Source: JAILLW01 sp045640905
Lineage (GTDB): Bacteria; Bacillota; Clostridia; Lachnospirales; Lachnospiraceae
Length of the DNA stretch: 64,000 bases
Direction: 5' to 3'
Assembly (NCBI GenBank): GCA_045640905.1
Contig: JAZUFW010000087.1
Location: forward strand, 7,835 to 71,834
This document shows, in pieces, positions 61,671 to 64,000 of this stretch. Under the pieces are notes generated by a model that saw nothing but the letters and a program-made list of their open reading frames with translations, was not told the DNA's origin and made no database searches. Position 1 is the first letter of the stretch. Each line of letters starts with the position of its first letter. Both the position numbers and the translations under genes were made by a program.

Positions 61671-63502
61671 GCCGTCTCTCCTTCCTCATCAAAAGTAAAG
61701 TAATTATGCTCCTGTGTTTTATACATTTCGCAATACGCGCCCTTTTGATGCATCAAGTCATCATGACTTCCCTTTTCAAGAATTTTGCCATGTTCCAGCA
61801 TGAATATATAATCCGCATCTTTCACTCCGGACATCCTATGAGAAATGAAAATACCTGTGCGTTCCTTAACAGAATCGATAATGCTATGAAACAGTTCATT
61901 TTCCGATATTGGATCAAGCGCACTCGAAGGCTCGTCAAAAAGCGATACCTTCGTCGGATCCAAAAAGACACGTGCACAAACAATCTTTTGAAATTCTCCT
62001 CCGGACAAAATTGCACCGTCCCCGGAAAACTCCTTCGTCAAAATTGTATTTATTCCCTGTGGCAGACTCTCTATTTTTTCCAGAATACCCGCCATTCTTA
62101 ATGCTGCTCGAACCTCCTCATCCGTTCCGTCTCTTCCCATTAAAACGTTGTCGCGAACACTCGTCGCGAAGATCTGATAGTTCTGGAAAGCACAAAGAAA
62201 TAGTTTGCGGTAAGCTTGCAGATTATATTCTCGGATATCAATTCCGTTCACAAGCACCTGCCCCGAAGTCGGATCATACAAGCGCAGCAAAAGCTTGACG
62301 ATTGTTGATTTTCCCGCTCCGTTATGACCAACGAGTGCTACCTTATCTCCCTTTTTCATTACAAAAGACATGCTTTCGATAACATTGTTTTCTCCGTCAT
62401 ATGAAAAAGATACATCCCGAAATTCAATTGTTTCCACCGTATCCGCCGGAAGAATTCCGTCCGAGTCCTCGGGAATTTTCTCATCATATTCCAGAAATTT
62501 TTTCAAATCTGCAATAACAAATCCGATAGATGTACATTTGTTATACGCATTAATTACGCGAACCCACACCCAGGAAGCAGCTACCATAACACTTGTCAGC
62601 ACTGCCATCTGTGAAAACGAAATACTGTTATGTACAATGGCACGATAAGCGCCATAAAGCAGAATTCCCTCGAAAATAATGACATAAGAAAAAATATACT
62701 GTAAAATTCCGTAGCCAAATGCTTTCGGAAAGTACTTTTTCCATATACGAGACTGCTTCTGTGATGCCTCGTCAAAGGTCTTTTTGATTACATTAAAAAT
62801 CCCGAACAATCGTAATTCCTTTGCATATTTTCCGAGATACATTACACGGTTAACGTATCCTATTTTCCGCTCGCACGGAACTGCTTCTTTATATCGGTTA
62901 TAATCAATCGCATATACCTTTGGTGCGAACAAAAAATTACCAAGAAGCGGTGCAATCAAAAATAGTATTGTCCATGGATCAATTAAAACCATGGCTCTGC
63001 AGGCTAGAATTCCACCACATATTCCTCCAATAATTTCACTGAAATTATCGATATTTTCTCCCATCTTGCCGCCAACACCATCGAGCGCCACGGAAAAATC
63101 ATTATAGAATGCAGTATTTTCAAAGCATGCCAGTTCCACATTCTCGGATTTTCTGTATATTTTCTTATACAAACCTTTATAGATTTTGATATCTTCAAGC
63201 GGTTCTATTACATGTATGCAGAAAAACTGATATCCCTGTAAAAGCAGACTGAGTCCGCCAATAATACCAATATTGATAAGGACCTCCTTAATAGGCTTTT
63301 CCTGCTGAATTGTCTCTATAACAAAGCGCACGAAATAGGCGCTGTAAAACACCCACAAGAAATAGTCGATTAACTTCTTAATCAACGTGCAAATCAATCT
63401 CTTTTTTGAAAATTCACACGCGGTTTTCAATCCGAAAAATACATTTTCCCAAATTGCTTTTACAGATTGCCTTCCGTTCCGCTTCTTTTCTTTTTCGCGC
63501 AT
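61667..63502 (-). CDS. ABC exporter half-transporter (second pair, gene 1)
   Basis: 611 residues with the same layout: Walker A GHNGAGKST, signature ILSGGEFQK, Walker B VSLFDEPSSALD, switch His in GIFISHRMSG. Both members of this pair keep the catalytic Glu and His, unlike the first exporter pair at 9544-13109. The two proteins are similar to each other and probably form a heterodimer. AAAGG lies six bases before the ATG. Confidence 0.92.
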   Translation of the reverse strand: MREKEKKRNGRQSVKAIWENVFFGLKTACEFSKKRLICTLIKKLIDYFLWVFYSAYFVRFVIETIQQEKPIKEVLINIGIIGGLSLLLQGYQFFCIHVIEPLEDIKIYKGLYKKIYRKSENVELACFENTAFYNDFSVALDGVGGKMGENIDNFSEIIGGICGGILACRAMVLIDPWTILFLIAPLLGNFLFAPKVYAIDYNRYKEAVPCERKIGYVNRVMYLGKYAKELRLFGIFNVIKKTFDEASQKQSRIWKKYFPKAFGYGILQYIFSYVIIFEGILLYGAYRAIVHNSISFSQMAVLTSVMVAASWVWVRVINAYNKCTSIGFVIADLKKFLEYDEKIPEDSDGILPADTVETIEFRDVSFSYDGENNVIESMSFVMKKGDKVALVGHNGAGKSTIVKLLLRLYDPTSGQVLVNGIDIREYNLQAYRKLFLCAFQNYQIFATSVRDNVLMGRDGTDEEVRAALRMAGILEKIESLPQGINTILTKEFSGDGAILSGGEFQKIVCARVFLDPTKVSLFDEPSSALDPISENELFHSIIDSVKERTGIFISHRMSGVKDADYIFMLEHGKILEKGSHDDLMHQKGAYCEMYKTQEHNYFTFDEEGETA

Positions 63503-63534
63503 ATCATGCCTTTCACAAAAGTCCTTCCTGCATA

Positions 63535-63759
63535 TTATGATTGTATCATTTTTTCTTCACATAAATGAGCACAACCAACTAACCACAAACCACGAGGGCA
63601 TAAAGCAATATACTTTTTACCATTACATTCGCCGCAATTTGGATTTACTTCCGGACCGTATTCTAATTTGTCATTATAAATATAACACCGACAAAAGAAG
63701 ATATAAAATACTGAAATGGTGCTGTTTTCGTACCGATAATGTACCGATTTTATACTTTT
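63535..63759 (-). other. Cys-rich open frame without a start codon
   Basis: One open frame runs from 63759 to a TAA at 63535-63537. Its last 40 codons have a composition unlike random DNA, with Cys in NCGECNGKKY, ALCPRG and GCAHLC. There is no ATG, GTG or TTG before this part in frame, and it overlaps the end of the methyltransferase gene. It may be the remains of a gene, or a peptide with an unusual start. Adjacent ABC exporters make it worth a look, but it is not called as a gene. Confidence 0.25.
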
Positions 63760-64000
63760 TCAGACGCTGTGATCTTTTTTCGCATAACCCAAATGAGATT
63801 ACCGGTTATGTTCTCGTCTGCTTTCGTCCATTTGTAATCTCCGTAGACATCAACCAGTTCAAAGCCACTCAATTCAATAAGCCACTTCATTTCCTGACGG
63901 TATGTCTGACGCATCGTAACGGGGCGCACACGCTCCGATATCACATTGCCTTCATCATCAAGAGTTTCGAATTTCCAATTTCCGCTCATTATCTGAGTTA
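63750..64000 (-). CDS. SAM-dependent methyltransferase, C-terminal part (cut by window edge)
   Basis: The frame is open from base 64000 to a TAA at 63750. The visible 83 codons match the end of class I SAM methyltransferases: a beta strand with VRPVTMRQTYRQEM, then LSGFELVDVYGDYKW and a final IWVMRKK. The SAM site would lie beyond the window. An ATG at 63989 is present, but the frame is open upstream of it, so it is probably internal. Substrate unknown. Confidence 0.75.
   Translation of the reverse strand, partial: TQIMSGNWKFETLDDEGNVISERVRPVTMRQTYRQEMKWLIELSGFELVDVYGDYKWTKADENITGNLIWVMRKKITASEKV

Overview
The window looks like chromosomal DNA of a low-GC, anaerobic Firmicute of the family Lachnospiraceae, probably close to Butyrivibrio, Pseudobutyrivibrio or Roseburia. 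This is inferred from protein style and gene order (hprK-glk-murB-rapZ-whiA-crh, a phosphorolytic mannan operon, Crh-type carbon control, a sugar ABC importer with no ATPase of its own). No rRNA, CRISPR array, transposase gene or prophage gene was seen. One tRNA, one MITE-like element and one two-copy structured repeat are present.

From 1 to about 46.1 kb every gene lies on the minus strand. Reading from the left edge, this holds: carbon control and envelope genes (fba, crh-like, whiA, rapZ, murB, ROK glucokinase, hprK); a polytopic membrane protein and uvrC; a heterodimeric ABC exporter; ftsH, a DUF1846 protein, glycogen phosphorylase and ileS; then trmL, a two-component system and mutS2.

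From 28.2 to 41.7 kb lies a manno-oligosaccharide utilisation locus. A galA-lacI unit (GH36 alpha-galactosidase and a LacI regulator) sits upstream of a nine-gene operon: solute-binding lipoprotein, two permeases, AGE-family 2-epimerase, two GH130 phosphorylases (mannosylglucose type and mannooligosaccharide type), an SGNH esterase and two tandem mannose-6-phosphate isomerases. The inferred route is import of acetylated and galactosylated manno-oligosaccharides, removal of acetyl and galactosyl groups, epimerisation of the reducing end to glucose, phosphorolysis to mannose-1-phosphate, and entry into glycolysis. No mannanase, ATPase or phosphomannomutase is encoded here, so those must come from elsewhere. 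The control DNA is unusually legible: strong promoters, a promoter nested in a terminator, an array of TTAG motifs, and a large intercistronic hairpin.

From 41.8 to 64 kb the content is mixed and the strand alternates: an acyl-CoA synthetase-like ligase, a large cNMP-binding-domain protein of unknown function, tatD-rsmA-tRNA-Lys, a GGDEF/EAL protein, a cluster with an acyltransferase-like membrane protein, SDR and signal peptidase, an F420-ligase-like protein, a flavin reductase, a sodium symporter, a decayed GH2 glycosidase, a CAT-like acyltransferase, a small membrane protein with a candidate leader peptide, a second ABC pair, a Cys-rich reading frame with no start codon, and the end of a methyltransferase. 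The strongest leads are the mannan locus with its control elements, the Crh/WhiA/RapZ sequence deviations, the MITE in the ileS leader, the GH2 pseudogene and the unexplained 757-residue protein.
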